Source: Desulfovibrio porci
Lineage (GTDB): Bacteria > Desulfobacterota > Desulfovibrionia > Desulfovibrionales > Desulfovibrionaceae
Assembly: GCF_009696265.1 (NCBI RefSeq)
Contig: NZ_VUMH01000002.1
Span: forward strand, 124,001-188,000
Direction: 5' to 3'
DNA length: 64,000 nucleotides
This document shows positions 51,717 through 61,182 of this stretch, in pieces. The notes beneath the pieces are model-generated. The model worked only from the letters and a program-made list of their open reading frames with translations, had not been told where the DNA came from and ran no database searches. Each line of letters opens with the position of its first letter. Position 1 is the stretch's first letter. The position numbers were made by a program, and so were the translations under genes.

Positions 51717-51745
51717 ACCATAGCCCTACAGGCCTGTTATGTCAA
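51717..51745 (-). promoter_or_regulatory. Sigma-70 promoter of the ATP synthase operon
   Basis: Minus strand TTGACA (51745-51740), a 17-bp spacer containing the palindrome CAGGCCTG, and TATGGT (51722-51717). Transcription would start about 45-50 bp before atpF'. Confidence 0.8.
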
Positions 51746-51870
51746 AGGGTATTGGTGACAAATTTCGCAAACTTCACAAAAAAGTTTGTCCGGCGACGGA
51801 GCTGAAAAGCGGAAAACACGCGGTGGTAAAGGATTTACGGGCGGTGGAGCAAAAAGGGGCGAGCTCGGGC

Positions 51871-52911
51871 TCAAACCAGCAGCCAGTCGTCCGGGCCATG
51901 CCCCGCGCTTTCGAGCCAGCGGGCCGCCTCTTCCGCCGCGCCGTGGGCCGTGAGGGCATTGAGGATGCGGCAGCGTCCCGGTTTCGGCAGGGCCGCGCGG
52001 GGCAGCACGGGCACGTTGCCCACGCGGTTGCCGATCTTGCGCGGGTCAATGTCGATGTAGGCCGCGGGCCGTATGCCGTGCTGCCAGAGCGGAGCCAGGC
52101 GCCGCCGGGCCATGCGCCCTGCGCCCAGCACCCAGACCTCGGGATGAAAGGGGTTGGCGCGGGCCAGTGCGCGGGCCAGCCAGAAGGCGCGCAGTTCGTT
52201 GCAGGCCGCCTCGCGGTAGCGGGCGTCGGCGCGGGTGGCCCGGTCCGGCAGGTCGTTCCAGGTCAGCAGGCGCGGGGACAGCTTCTCCATGCGCGCGCCC
52301 GCGTCCAGCCAGCGCAGCCAGAGTTCCCAGTCTTCGGGAAAGTCCCCGTCGGCATAGCCGCCCCAGCGTTCCACGGCTTCACGCCGGAACATGACCGAGG
52401 GGTGGCAGACCGGCGTATCGCGGAAGCGCTGCCGGGCGATATCCTCAGGCGTGCGCAGGCTGTTCTGCCAGTCCACGAAATGGGCGAAGCCGTGGGCTGT
52501 AACCGCGTCGCCGCCGAAGTTCACGCAACTGGCCGAAAGGTGCAGGGCGGAGTCGGCGTCCAGATGCGCGGCCTGCCGGGCCAGGCGCTCCGGGTGGAGC
52601 GTGTCGTCGGCGTCCATGCGGGCCAGGTAGACGCCGCGCGCGGCGGCCAGACCGGCATTGAGCGCCTTGGCGATGCCCTGATGGGGACGGCGGAGCACTC
52701 GCAGCCGGGTTTCCCGCGCGGCCGCGGCCTCCAGCAGGGCCGGGCCGTCATCCGTGGAGCCGTCGTCCACGGCGATCACTTCAAAAGGGGGCAGGGGCGC
52801 GTCCGGAGCGGGGCGCTGAGCCCATAATCCGGCCAACGCCGCCTCCAGGCCGGGGGCGGCGTTGTATACGGGCATGATGACGGAAATGAGGGGCGGGGGG
52901 CCGCTGGACAT
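51871..52911 (-). CDS. Family 2 glycosyltransferase with C-terminal Rossmann-like domain
   Basis: 346 aa. The GT2 domain (about 1-230): ISVIMPVYNAAPGLEAAL, VIAVDDGSTDDGPALL, GVYLARMDADDTLHPERL (DxD metal site) and the acceptor segment GGYADGDFPEDWELWLRW. The C-terminal part (about 255-340) has VWVLGAGRMARRRLAPLWQHG, a dinucleotide-fold-like motif followed by YIDIDPRKIGNRVGNVPVL. That combination looks like a two-domain sugar transferase; the role of the second domain is unknown. Directly upstream of aroK with 14 bp between them. Confidence 0.88.
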   Translation of the reverse strand: MSSGPPPLISVIMPVYNAAPGLEAALAGLWAQRPAPDAPLPPFEVIAVDDGSTDDGPALLEAAAARETRLRVLRRPHQGIAKALNAGLAAARGVYLARMDADDTLHPERLARQAAHLDADSALHLSASCVNFGGDAVTAHGFAHFVDWQNSLRTPEDIARQRFRDTPVCHPSVMFRREAVERWGGYADGDFPEDWELWLRWLDAGARMEKLSPRLLTWNDLPDRATRADARYREAACNELRAFWLARALARANPFHPEVWVLGAGRMARRRLAPLWQHGIRPAAYIDIDPRKIGNRVGNVPVLPRAALPKPGRCRILNALTAHGAAEEAARWLESAGHGPDDWLLV

Positions 52912-52925
52912 GGATCGGCCCGGCT

Positions 52926-53462
52926 TCAGGCTTTGACCGGAGCCATGTCCAGCAGGCGCAGGGCCGCCGCGCAGACGTCGGCCGGTTCCGCCGTGGCGTC
53001 CAGAATGTGGTGCGCGGCCTCTTCATAGAGAGGGCGGCGCTCGGCCAGCACCTGCCGCATTTCCTCAACAATATCCAGGCCGGTCAGCGATGGGCGCTGC
53101 GCCGCCAGCGGGTCGCGGGCCAGCCGCCGGGCCAGGGCTTCCGCCGGGGCCGCCAGATAAAAGACAGTGCCGTGGTCGCGCATGAAGCGGCGGTTTTCCG
53201 GGTTCAGAACCATGCCGCCGCCCGTGGCCACGACCACATCGCCGAAGGCATGTGAATCCGCCACCTCACGCAGGGCAGCGCTTTCGCGGGCCCTGAAGCC
53301 CGGCCAGCCCTCGGCGGCCACCACTTCGGCCACTGTGCGGCCCAGGCGTTCGCGCAGATGCTGATCCGTGTCCGTGAAAGGGCAGGCCAGCAGGCGGGCC
53401 AGTTCCAGACCCACTGTGGTTTTGCCCGCCGCGCGGGCTCCCACCAGAAAAATCGCCGCCAT
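52926..53462 (-). CDS. aroK: Shikimate kinase
   Basis: Phosphorylates shikimate in chorismate synthesis. 178 aa, P-loop GARAAGKTT (8-16), shikimate-binding Asp in FTDTDQHL, Arg in GFRARESAALRE, the GGGMVLN motif and the lid segment RDPLAAQRPSLTG. The sequence is closer in pattern to AroL (D-T-D-Q) than to AroK, but one enzyme suffices in most bacteria. 27 bp after the Xaa-Pro peptidase gene. Confidence 0.92.
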   Translation of the reverse strand: MAAIFLVGARAAGKTTVGLELARLLACPFTDTDQHLRERLGRTVAEVVAAEGWPGFRARESAALREVADSHAFGDVVVATGGGMVLNPENRRFMRDHGTVFYLAAPAEALARRLARDPLAAQRPSLTGLDIVEEMRQVLAERRPLYEEAAHHILDATAEPADVCAAALRLLDMAPVKA

Positions 53463-53489
53463 GCGGACTCCTTTACTTCAGCATGTCAG

Positions 53490-54563
53490 TTACAAAATTC
53501 GCACGCCGTCCTCTTCCACCAGAACGGTATATTCCCAGCGCACGCCGCCCCAGGCCGGGTAATACAGGCCCGGCTCCACCGTGACCACCATGCCCGGTTC
53601 CAGCAGGCCTTCGGCGCGCGGGGACAGGCTGGGGGCCTCGTGGGTTTCCAGGCCCACGCCGTGGCCCAGGCCGTGCGTGAAGGCGTCCGCCACCCCGGCT
53701 TTTTCAAAGACCGCGCGGGCCAGGGCGTAGGCTTCGGCCAGGGGCAGGCCGGGCCGCATTTTTTTCAGGGCCGCTTCCTGGGCCTCGCGCACCAGAGACA
53801 TGGTGCGCCTGAATTCCGGCGTGGGCGCGTCGCCCGCCCAGAAGGTACGGGTCTGGTCCGAGCAATAGCCGTCCACCCGGCAGCCCACGTCCACGAGCAC
53901 CGGACAGTTTTCCGTGACCGCGTCCGCGCCGGGAATGGCGTGGGGCAGGGCCGCGTTGCGGCCCACGGCCACGATATTGGCAAAGGCCAGCTCCGAGGCC
54001 CCGTTCTCACGGAAAAAACGTTCAATGGCCCAGCTCAGTTCAGCTTCAGTCCTCCCCGGTTCCAGTTGGCCTTCCACCCACTGCAAAAGCTTGTGGTTGA
54101 GCGCGAAAGAGCGTTCCAGGGCCGCGATTTCGCAGGGTTCCTTGATCCGGCGTAAGCGCTCCACCAGACCGTCGGCGGCCTCGAATCGTGGATCGGCCCC
54201 GGCTTGGCTCAAGGCGCGGGCAAAGGCCAGACTGACGCCCCGCGCCTCCAGACCCACACGCCCGCCGCAGCGCCGCAGCAGGCTGTGCAGATCTCTGGCC
54301 GCGTCGCCGCCGTAAATAAAAACGCTGTCCCTGTCCCAGAGGCGGCCGGCGGCGTCCAGGTAACGGGCGTCCGTGGCCAGCCAGTCCCGGCCGTCGGCCG
54401 TGATCACCAGACGGCCCGCGCTTTCATTGCACTGCGGATCGTGGAGTTCGAAACCCGAAAGATAAAAACGGTTGGCGGCCTGACTGACCAGCAGGGCGTC
54501 CAGACCCCTGGCGCGCATGGCCCGGCGCAGCCGGTCGCGACGGGCGGCATAGATTGTTTGCAT
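53490..54563 (-). CDS. M24 Xaa-Pro aminopeptidase
   Basis: Two-metal peptidase cleaving N-terminal residues before proline. N-terminal creatinase-like domain about 1-130 (RRAMRARGLDALLVSQAANRFYLSGF). Catalytic pita-bread domain: first Asp ligands in VDVGCRVDGYCSDQTRTF, His in HGLGHGVGLETHEAP, Glu in TVEPGLYYP and the last Glu in EYTVLVEEDGVRIL. 357 aa, normal for PepQ/PepP-like enzymes. Heads the run with aroK and the glycosyltransferase. Confidence 0.92.
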   Translation of the reverse strand: MQTIYAARRDRLRRAMRARGLDALLVSQAANRFYLSGFELHDPQCNESAGRLVITADGRDWLATDARYLDAAGRLWDRDSVFIYGGDAARDLHSLLRRCGGRVGLEARGVSLAFARALSQAGADPRFEAADGLVERLRRIKEPCEIAALERSFALNHKLLQWVEGQLEPGRTEAELSWAIERFFRENGASELAFANIVAVGRNAALPHAIPGADAVTENCPVLVDVGCRVDGYCSDQTRTFWAGDAPTPEFRRTMSLVREAQEAALKKMRPGLPLAEAYALARAVFEKAGVADAFTHGLGHGVGLETHEAPSLSPRAEGLLEPGMVVTVEPGLYYPAWGGVRWEYTVLVEEDGVRIL

Positions 54564-54704
54564 ATTCTTTATCTCCTGCGCCCCCCGTCAGGGGGCGCGC
54601 GCCCATGCTACAGCGTCGTGCCGCGCATGAAAAGCCCTGTTCCCCGTCCGCCCCGCGCGTGGGCTCGGTTGACCGCCTTGGCAAGTGGGTTTATACACCA
54701 GAAC

Positions 54705-55514
54705 ATGTCCCAACCGCGCTCTTCATTGCTTACGGTGCTGGATCTGGTGCCTTTCGGCCAGACCGGCCAGGAAAGCCGTTTCTTCGCCCTGCGTCTGACC
54801 CATCCCGAATGGGAGCAGTGGCGTCCCGGCCAGTTCGTCATGGTCCGGCCCACCTCGTTCGGCCTGGAAATTCCCTGGGCTCGCCCCTTGGGCATCTGCC
54901 ACATGACCGCCCGTCACATGATCTGTTTTTTCCAGGTACAGGGCCGGGGCACCCGGCGCATGGCCGAGCTCAAGGCCGGCGACACGGTGCGGGTCTGGGG
55001 CCCGCTGGGCAACGGCTTCGCCGTGGAGCCGGACACGCCCACCCTGCTCCTGGCCGGGGGCATGGGCATCGTGCCCTTTGTGGGCTACGTCAACGAGCAC
55101 CCCAAACCCTGGAACGTGACCATGCTTTTCGGCCACCGCGAGCCGCTCAGCTGCTACCCGGTGGACAGCATCAACGAGCATGTGCCCCTGGACAGTCTGC
55201 GCGAGCACACGCCCGGCGATCTGGACAATTTCATTTTTTCCCTGCAGGAGCGCATGCGCGAATACGCGGAGCAGAACGGCCTGGTGCTGGCCTGCGGGCC
55301 GCTGCCCTTTTTGCGTACCGTGCAGAAATTTGCCGGGGAGCTGGGCGTGCGCACCCAGCTTTCGCTGGAAAACCGTATGGGCTGCGGCGTGGGGGCCTGC
55401 TTGGGCTGCGTGGTCCGCACCACGGAGGCTTGGCCGGTGCCCGCCAAGCGCGGCGGCCTGATTCAGGTGTGCAATCAGGGGCCGGTGTTCTGGTCCCACC
55501 ACATCGAACTGTAG
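54705..55514 (+). CDS. pyrK: Dihydroorotate dehydrogenase electron transfer subunit PyrK
   Basis: FAD/[2Fe-2S] protein that lets PyrD use NAD+. 269 aa: the FAD-binding beta-barrel has FVMVRPTSFGLEIPWARPLGI, the NAD domain has TPTLLLAGGMGIVPFVGYV and LACGPLPFLRTV, and the C-terminal cluster has cysteines in MGCGVGACLGCVVRT and a last one in LIQVCNQG. ATG 54705 has no clear ribosome binding site; ATG 54627 in frame would add 26 residues, so the start is uncertain. Upstream of pyrD, as expected for a class 1B enzyme. Confidence 0.88.
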   Translation: MSQPRSSLLTVLDLVPFGQTGQESRFFALRLTHPEWEQWRPGQFVMVRPTSFGLEIPWARPLGICHMTARHMICFFQVQGRGTRRMAELKAGDTVRVWGPLGNGFAVEPDTPTLLLAGGMGIVPFVGYVNEHPKPWNVTMLFGHREPLSCYPVDSINEHVPLDSLREHTPGDLDNFIFSLQERMREYAEQNGLVLACGPLPFLRTVQKFAGELGVRTQLSLENRMGCGVGACLGCVVRTTEAWPVPAKRGGLIQVCNQGPVFWSHHIEL

Positions 55515-55630
55515 GCGCGACTGCCTTTTGCCCGCTGGCTTTGTCAAACGTCGCTTTTTATTCCGGTTGAGTGCCATAAGAGTACACTCCCTCCATAAAA
55601 AGCCTGTTTTCCTTGCCAGCGAACATAATT

Positions 55631-55660
55631 CAGCCGCGCCGGGCGGATCGGGCGCGGCTG
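55631..55660 (+). promoter_or_regulatory. Hairpin between pyrK and pyrD
   Basis: CAGCCGCGCC and GGCGCGGCTG form a perfect 10-bp stem with a 10-nt loop, followed by CTTTATT. It may be a partial terminator or attenuator in front of pyrD. Confidence 0.45.
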
Positions 55661-55705
55661 CTTTATTCCGTTGAACGAATGTTGATTACACCATCGGGAA
55701 ACAGC

Positions 55706-56632
55706 ATGGATCTTTCCGTCACCCTGAAAGGGCAAAGTCACGATCTCAAATTGAAAAACCCGGTGCTCACGGCATCGGGCACCTTCGGTTACGGCGTGGA
55801 GTTCGCGTCCTACGGCGATCTGGCGGCTCTGGGCGGCATTGTGGTCAAGGGCCTGTCGCTTCAGCCGCGCGAGGGCAATCCCTGTCCGCGCATTGTGGAG
55901 ACCACGGCGGGCATGCTCAATGCCGTGGGCCTGCAGAACGACGGGGTGGAGGCCTTCTGCCGGGACAAGCTGCCCCGGCTGCCCTGGCGCGAAACGCCGG
56001 TCATTGTCAATATGTACGCCACATCTCCGGCGGAATTCGGGGAACTGGCCGCCCGTCTGGACGGCGAGGAGGGTGTGGCCGCGCTGGAGGTCAACGTCTC
56101 CTGCCCCAACGTCAGGGAGGGCGGCGTGCTCTTCGGCCAGGATCCCAGGCTGGCCGCCGCCGTCACCGCCGCCGTGCGCGAGCGCGCGCCGCACAAGCAT
56201 GTGATGGTCAAGCTTTCGCCCAATGTCACGGATATCGCGCTCATGGCGCGCAGCGTGGAAGACGCGGGCGCGGACAGCATCTCCTGCATCAACACCCTGC
56301 TGGGCATGTCCGTGGACCTGCGCACGCGGCGTCCGTCCCTGGCCAATGTGGTGGGCGGCCTGTCCGGTCCGGCCATCAAGCCCGTGGCCCTGCGTTGCGT
56401 CTGGCAGGTGGCGCGGGCGGTGAAAATTCCTGTGGTGGGCATGGGCGGCATCGTCAGCGCCGAGGACGCGCTGGAATTCATTCTGGTGGGCGCCGCCGCC
56501 GTGCAGGTGGGCACGGCCAACTTCATGCGGCCGGACAGCGCCTTCGCCCTGGCGGCGGAACTGCCCGCGGCCTGCAAAAGGCTGGGCGCGCGTTCTCCGG
56601 CCGAGTTGCGCGGCGCGCTGCTTACGGATTAA
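55706..56632 (+). CDS. pyrD: Dihydroorotate dehydrogenase, class 1B catalytic subunit
   Basis: Oxidises dihydroorotate to orotate in pyrimidine synthesis; FMN enzyme working with PyrK. 308 aa: [39 protein letters not shown], the active-site Cys in [24 protein letters not shown], and the FMN phosphate motif [32 protein letters not shown] 55706 begins MDLSVTLKG, the normal start of the family; longer frames run into the upstream hairpin. 6 bp before the next gene. Confidence 0.95.
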   Translation: MDLSVTLKGQSHDLKLKNPVLTASGTFGYGVEFASYGDLAALGGIVVKGLSLQPREGNPCPRIVETTAGMLNAVGLQNDGVEAFCRDKLPRLPWRETPVIVNMYATSPAEFGELAARLDGEEGVAALEVNVSCPNVREGGVLFGQDPRLAAAVTAAVRERAPHKHVMVKLSPNVTDIALMARSVEDAGADSISCINTLLGMSVDLRTRRPSLANVVGGLSGPAIKPVALRCVWQVARAVKIPVVGMGGIVSAEDALEFILVGAAAVQVGTANFMRPDSAFALAAELPAACKRLGARSPAELRGALLTD

Positions 56633-56638
56633 GGACGC

Positions 56639-57769
56639 ATGGCCGTCAGCATCATTCCGGTCCGTTCCGAACAGGATCTGACCACCTTCGTGGATCTGCC
56701 CTGGACCGTCTACGCGGACCAGCCCCTCTGGGTGCCGCCTATCAAAAGCCAGGACCGCGAACTGCTCACGCCAGGCGCGCATCCCTTCTGGGAGTCGGCC
56801 CGGCGCGAGCTTTTTCTGGCCCTGCGCGACGGACGGCCCGTGGGTCGCATTGCGGCCATTGTGGATGAAAAATACAATGCCTATGCTGGGGAAGCCTGCG
56901 GAGCCTTCGGTTTTTTTGAATGCCTGGACGATCCGGAGGCCGCCCACGCCCTGCTTGATGAAGCCCGGCACTGGCTGGCCGGACAGGGCATGCGTTTCAT
57001 GCGCGGGCCGCTGAACCCTTCCGCCAATTACACCTGCGGCCTGCTGGTGGACGGCTTCGAGCTGCCGCCGGTGATCATGATGCCGTGGAATCCGCCCTAT
57101 TACGCGGAACTGCTGGAGGGCTGGCATCTGCGCAAGGAGCAGGATCTCTTCGCCTATCTCATTGAACGCGAACGCCTCGCGCCGCCGGACTGGCTGCGGG
57201 AGGAAGTGGGCCGCCTCAAGGCCGAGGCCCGCTTCACCTGCCGTACCTCCGGCAAGGCTACACTGGCCGCCGACATCCGGATCATGCTGGACATCTACCG
57301 CGAATCCTGGGCCAAGAACTGGGGCTTTTCGCCCCTGTCCGACGGCGAGGCCGAACACCACGTCAAAGAGCTCAAAAGCGTGCTGGACCCGGAATTCTTC
57401 GTGCTCTTTTTTCATAACAACGAGCCCGCCGCCGGTATGGTGGCCCTGCCGGACATGAATCCTCTGCTCAAGCGCCTCAACGGCAAGCTGGGGCTGTCCG
57501 CGCTCTGGCACTGGTGGCAGGCGCGCGCGGAAATCCGGGGCGGCTACCGCATCATGCTGTTCGGCATCAAGGAGGAGTTCCGCCTGCTGGGCCTGCCTCT
57601 GCTGCTGCTGGACTTCATGCTGGAAAAAGCCCGCAGCAAGCCGGACTTCCAGTGGGTGGAGGGCTCCTGGGTGCTGGAGGACAATGTGGCCGTGGACGAT
57701 CTTATTGAGGATTTTTCGGGCCGGATCACCAAGCGCTACCGCATTTACCGCCGGGAGATCGCCGTATGA
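56639..57769 (+). CDS. GNAT-like acyltransferase of unknown substrate
   Basis: 376-aa protein with two weakly GNAT-like halves. The N-terminal half has DLPWTVYADQPLWVPPIKSQDRELL, a segment common in a family of uncharacterised proteins near lipid or wall genes, and FLALRDGRPVGRIAAIVD. The C-terminal half has FVLFFHNNEPAAGMVALPDMN. It lies 6 bp after pyrD and overlaps the epimerase start by 4 bp (ATGA), so it is coupled to both. I cannot assign a substrate. Confidence 0.7.
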   Translation: MAVSIIPVRSEQDLTTFVDLPWTVYADQPLWVPPIKSQDRELLTPGAHPFWESARRELFLALRDGRPVGRIAAIVDEKYNAYAGEACGAFGFFECLDDPEAAHALLDEARHWLAGQGMRFMRGPLNPSANYTCGLLVDGFELPPVIMMPWNPPYYAELLEGWHLRKEQDLFAYLIERERLAPPDWLREEVGRLKAEARFTCRTSGKATLAADIRIMLDIYRESWAKNWGFSPLSDGEAEHHVKELKSVLDPEFFVLFFHNNEPAAGMVALPDMNPLLKRLNGKLGLSALWHWWQARAEIRGGYRIMLFGIKEEFRLLGLPLLLLDFMLEKARSKPDFQWVEGSWVLEDNVAVDDLIEDFSGRITKRYRIYRREIAV

Positions 57770-58842
57770 GCGCACCCTCGGAGCAAGGTTTTTCCCACCT
57801 GAGCGGCAAAAAGGTGCTGGTTACCGGCGGCACGGGTTTTGTGGGCCGTCATCTCCTGCCGCGCCTGCTGGAAAGCGGCGCGCGCGTCACCTGCCTGACC
57901 CGCGCGGCCTCACGTACGGAACATCTGCCCGGCGACGTGGCTGTGGCGCGGGCTGACCTGGGCACCGGGCACGGCCTGGCTGCCGCTCTGGCCGGACAGG
58001 ATGTGGTCATCCATATGGCGGCCCTGCTGTTCGGCCTGGGCTGGCAGGACTATCTGCGGGCCAACGCCCTGGCCGCGCGCGTCATCGTTAACGCTCTGGC
58101 CGAGGTGGATGCGGCCGGACAAGGCTCCGGCCAAGGCGGCCCGGCGCGCTTCGTGCTGGTGTCCAGCCTGGCGGCCAGCGGCCCGTCGGACTGCCCGCCC
58201 GGCGTGGCGGACGACGTGCTGCCCGCGCCGGTCTCCGCCTACGGCTGGTCCAAGCTGCTGGTGGAGCAGATTCTGGGCCGCGCCCTGGGGGACCGGCTGG
58301 TGACCCTGCGCCCGCCCATAATTTACGGCTCCGGCGACAGGGGCCTGCTGCCCGTGTTCAAGGGCGCGGCCAGGGGCTTTGCCGTGAGCCCCGGCGCGTT
58401 CCGGGAGTTTCCGGTTTCCGCCGTGCACGCGCGGGACATGGCCCAGGCCGTGCTGCTCTGCTGCGGGGCCGCCGCGCGCGGCGTGTACCACGTCAACGAC
58501 GGCGGGCTGTACGACATGTCCCGCTTCTGCCGGGTCATGGGCGAGGCTCTGGGGCGCGGCAAATTGTGTGTGCTCCATCTGCCTCTGCCGCTGATGGCCG
58601 TCACGGCGGGGCTGGCCTCCTGCGGCGGTCTGCTGTGGGCGCGTCTGGCGCGCGGATTCACGGGCCGCACCCCGGCGCGCGCGCCCAACTGGAATCTGGA
58701 CAAATACCGCGAGGCCCGGCAGACGGGCTGGCTCTGCGACGCGTCGCGCATCCGGCGCGAGCTGGGCTACGCGCCGCGGGTCAGCCTGGCCGAAGGCATG
58801 GCCGAGGCCGTGGAAGGCTACCGGCGCGAGGGCTGGCTGTGA
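57766..58842 (+). CDS. NAD-dependent epimerase/dehydratase (extended SDR)
   Basis: 358 aa. Dinucleotide motif VTGGTGFVGRHLLPRLL, VVIHMAALL, the catalytic Ser in LVSSLAAS and the YxxxK pair in SAYGWSKLLVEQIL, then RPPIIYGSGDRG. A hydrophobic stretch near residue 280 (LPLMAVTAGLASCGGLLWA) resembles the membrane-proximal helix of 3-beta-HSD-like and hopanoid-type SDRs. A Gly/Gln-rich insert (AAGQGSGQGG) sits before strand 5. The stop overlaps the GTG start of the ABC-F gene. Confidence 0.85.
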   Translation: MSAPSEQGFSHLSGKKVLVTGGTGFVGRHLLPRLLESGARVTCLTRAASRTEHLPGDVAVARADLGTGHGLAAALAGQDVVIHMAALLFGLGWQDYLRANALAARVIVNALAEVDAAGQGSGQGGPARFVLVSSLAASGPSDCPPGVADDVLPAPVSAYGWSKLLVEQILGRALGDRLVTLRPPIIYGSGDRGLLPVFKGAARGFAVSPGAFREFPVSAVHARDMAQAVLLCCGAAARGVYHVNDGGLYDMSRFCRVMGEALGRGKLCVLHLPLPLMAVTAGLASCGGLLWARLARGFTGRTPARAPNWNLDKYREARQTGWLCDASRIRRELGYAPRVSLAEGMAEAVEGYRREGWL

Positions 58843-60833
58843 AGATAACCATTCAGGAACTTTCCAAATCGTTCGGCGGCCGGGACATTTTCAGCAATTT
58901 TTCGCTGGAGGTGGATTCCGGCGTGCGCCTCTGCGTCTGCGGACCCAACGGCACGGGCAAATCCACCCTGCTGCGTCTGCTGGCCGGGGTGGAATCCCCG
59001 GACGGGGGCCGGGTGCTGCTGCCCAAGGGCTGCCGCCTGGGCTTTGTGGAGCAGGAACTGTCCGAGCAGGCTCTGGATACCCCCCTGCTGACTTTTGTGC
59101 TGGACGTGCTGCACGACTGGAACGACTTCTGGGCCGAGTGGGAGCAGGCCGCCGAATCCGGCGACGAAAGCCGGCTCACCGCGCTGATGCACCGCCAGAG
59201 CGAACTGGAGGCCATGTACGGCTACAATCCCGAGCACCGGGCCAAGGCCGTGCTGTCCGGGCTGGGTTTTTCCGAGGCCAAGTGGGGGCGCACCCTGCGC
59301 CAGCTCTCCGGCGGCTGGCGGGAACGGGCCAAGCTGGCCCGCGTGCTCACGGCCGGAGCCGACGTGCTCCTGCTAGACGAGCCCACCAACCATCTGGACA
59401 TGGAAGCCGTGGAATGGCTGGAATCCTTTCTGCTGGACTTCAAGGGCGCGCTGGTTTTTGTGGCCCACGACCGCATGTTCATGGACAATGTGGGCACGCA
59501 CGTGCTCTACTTGGGGCTGTCCCGGCCGGTGTTCCGCAAGGCCAACTACACCCAGTTCCTGGTTTTGCAGGAGGAGTACAACACCCAGCGCGAGCGCGAG
59601 GCCCGCGCCCTTCAGGACGAACTCAACCGCAAGATGGCCTTTGTGGAGCGCTTCCGGGCCAAGGCCACCAAGGCCCGCCAGGCCGGATCGCGCCAGAAGA
59701 TGGCCAAGAAGCTGGAAAAAGAGCTGGAAGACTACCGGCCCGAACCCAAGCGCCGGGAGCTGGCGTTTTCCTGGCCCGAGGCTCCACACTCGGAAAAAAT
59801 CGTGCTGGCCGCCGCCGATCTGGCCTTTCATTTTCCGGACGGCAAAAGCATGTGGCCGCCGCTGACCTTTACTCTCTACCGGGGCAGCCGCATCGCTCTG
59901 GTGGGGCATAACGGCTGCGGCAAGTCCACCCTGCTCAAGCTGCTGGCCGGGCAGTTGGAGCGTTGCGGCGGCAATCTTGTCACCGCTTCCCAGATGCGCC
60001 TGGGGTATTACACCCAGCACCAGATGGACACCCTGCGCCCGGATACCACGGTGCTGGGCGAAATCCGCCGCCTTTCGGACCCGCATACCACGGAAGAGGA
60101 GCTCATGAGCGTGCTGGGCCTCTTCCTGCTGGGGCAGGAGTACTTCGACCGCCAGGTCAGCGCCCTGTCCGGCGGCGAGAAAAGCCGTCTGGTCCTGGCC
60201 AGCCTGTTTCTGAAGCGCTGTAATTTTCTGTTGCTGGACGAACCCACCAACCATCTGGACCTGGAAAGCCGCGAGGCGCTGGTCGCGGCCCTGCAAAAAT
60301 TCAGCGGCACCCTGCTGATGGTGGCCCACGACCGCTGGCTGCTCTCGCAGGTGGGGGCCGAAGCCTGGGAGCTGAACGAGCGCGGCCTCACGGTGCACGC
60401 CGGTTTCGCGGCCTATGACGCGGCGCGTCGGGCACGCCTCGCGGGAACGGAGGGCAAGGGTGGCGCGGCCCTGAGCGCGGCGGGCCTGCCGAAGTTCAAG
60501 GCCGAAACAATGGGGGAGGCCGCGCCTGTCCTGTCGCGCGAGGAGCAGAAGCGCCTCAAGCGCGAACAGGCCGAAAGGCGTAACGCCCTGCACAAGGAAC
60601 TCAAGCCCCTGCAAAGCAAATACACAGCCCTGGAAGAGGAACTGGCCCGCGTGCTGGACGAACAGGGCGCGGTGGAAGCGCAACTGGCCGATCCCGAGGT
60701 GTACGCGGACCACAGCCGTTCCGGCGAATTGCTCAAACGTTTTGAGGAATGCAAGCGGCGCGGCGAGGACCTGCTGGAAGAAATGGCGGGCCTGGAAGAA
60801 AAAATAGCGACCATCAAAGCCGGGACTGAGTGA
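58839..60833 (+). CDS. ABC-F family ATPase
   Basis: Soluble protein with two fused ABC domains and no membrane segment, 664 aa; the family acts on ribosomes. First cassette: Walker A GPNGTGKST, signature LSGGWRERAKLARVL, DEPTNHLD. Second cassette: Walker A GHNGCGKST, signature LSGGEKSRLVLASL, DEPTNHLD. The linker between them (about 245-310) is highly charged (P-site tRNA interaction motif region). A C-terminal coiled coil (LKRFEECKRRGEDLLEEMAG) resembles Uup. GTG 58839 overlaps the epimerase stop. Uup-like or EttA-like; not assigned further. Confidence 0.9.
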   Translation: MKITIQELSKSFGGRDIFSNFSLEVDSGVRLCVCGPNGTGKSTLLRLLAGVESPDGGRVLLPKGCRLGFVEQELSEQALDTPLLTFVLDVLHDWNDFWAEWEQAAESGDESRLTALMHRQSELEAMYGYNPEHRAKAVLSGLGFSEAKWGRTLRQLSGGWRERAKLARVLTAGADVLLLDEPTNHLDMEAVEWLESFLLDFKGALVFVAHDRMFMDNVGTHVLYLGLSRPVFRKANYTQFLVLQEEYNTQREREARALQDELNRKMAFVERFRAKATKARQAGSRQKMAKKLEKELEDYRPEPKRRELAFSWPEAPHSEKIVLAAADLAFHFPDGKSMWPPLTFTLYRGSRIALVGHNGCGKSTLLKLLAGQLERCGGNLVTASQMRLGYYTQHQMDTLRPDTTVLGEIRRLSDPHTTEEELMSVLGLFLLGQEYFDRQVSALSGGEKSRLVLASLFLKRCNFLLLDEPTNHLDLESREALVAALQKFSGTLLMVAHDRWLLSQVGAEAWELNERGLTVHAGFAAYDAARRARLAGTEGKGGAALSAAGLPKFKAETMGEAAPVLSREEQKRLKREQAERRNALHKELKPLQSKYTALEEELARVLDEQGAVEAQLADPEVYADHSRSGELLKRFEECKRRGEDLLEEMAGLEEKIATIKAGTE

Positions 60834-60843
60834 GCAGGATGTG

Positions 60844-61146
60844 ATGGCCGACGACGAAATAGATGCTGCACAGGACAGAGAAAGCGCGCCTGCCGCGCAA
60901 ACCTCGTGGGTGTGGCAACTGGCGGTCATGTCCATTATAGCCTATCCGTTTGCTTTTGTGGGGACAATGGAGAGCCTTCGTTGTGTGACGCCTTATGTGA
61001 CGCCGTTGGCCTGGTTTATAGGGGGCATTCTCCTCGCATGGCGAGCCCGGTACATTAATCTTGCTTGTATGTTGATCGCTGAGGGCTTGTTTGGTTTGAT
61101 TGCCCTCTGGTTTCTGGAGGGGTTTGCTAAAGGCTTTTTGCAGTAA
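60844..61146 (+). CDS. Small three-helix membrane protein of unknown function
   Basis: 100-aa protein with an acidic soluble N-terminus and three hydrophobic helices (WVWQLAVMSIIAYPFAFVG; PLAWFIGGILLAWRA; CMLIAEGLFGLIALWFLEGF). ATG 60844 has AGGA 4 bp upstream. Its base composition is lower in GC than the neighbours and its codons are looser (TTG, TTT, TAT). I recognise no family. It begins 10 bp after the ABC-F gene and may be part of that operon. Confidence 0.6.
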   Translation: MADDEIDAAQDRESAPAAQTSWVWQLAVMSIIAYPFAFVGTMESLRCVTPYVTPLAWFIGGILLAWRARYINLACMLIAEGLFGLIALWFLEGFAKGFLQ

Positions 61147-61182
61147 GAGGCTGAAAAAATTTGCCTCGGACAAGGGCATATT

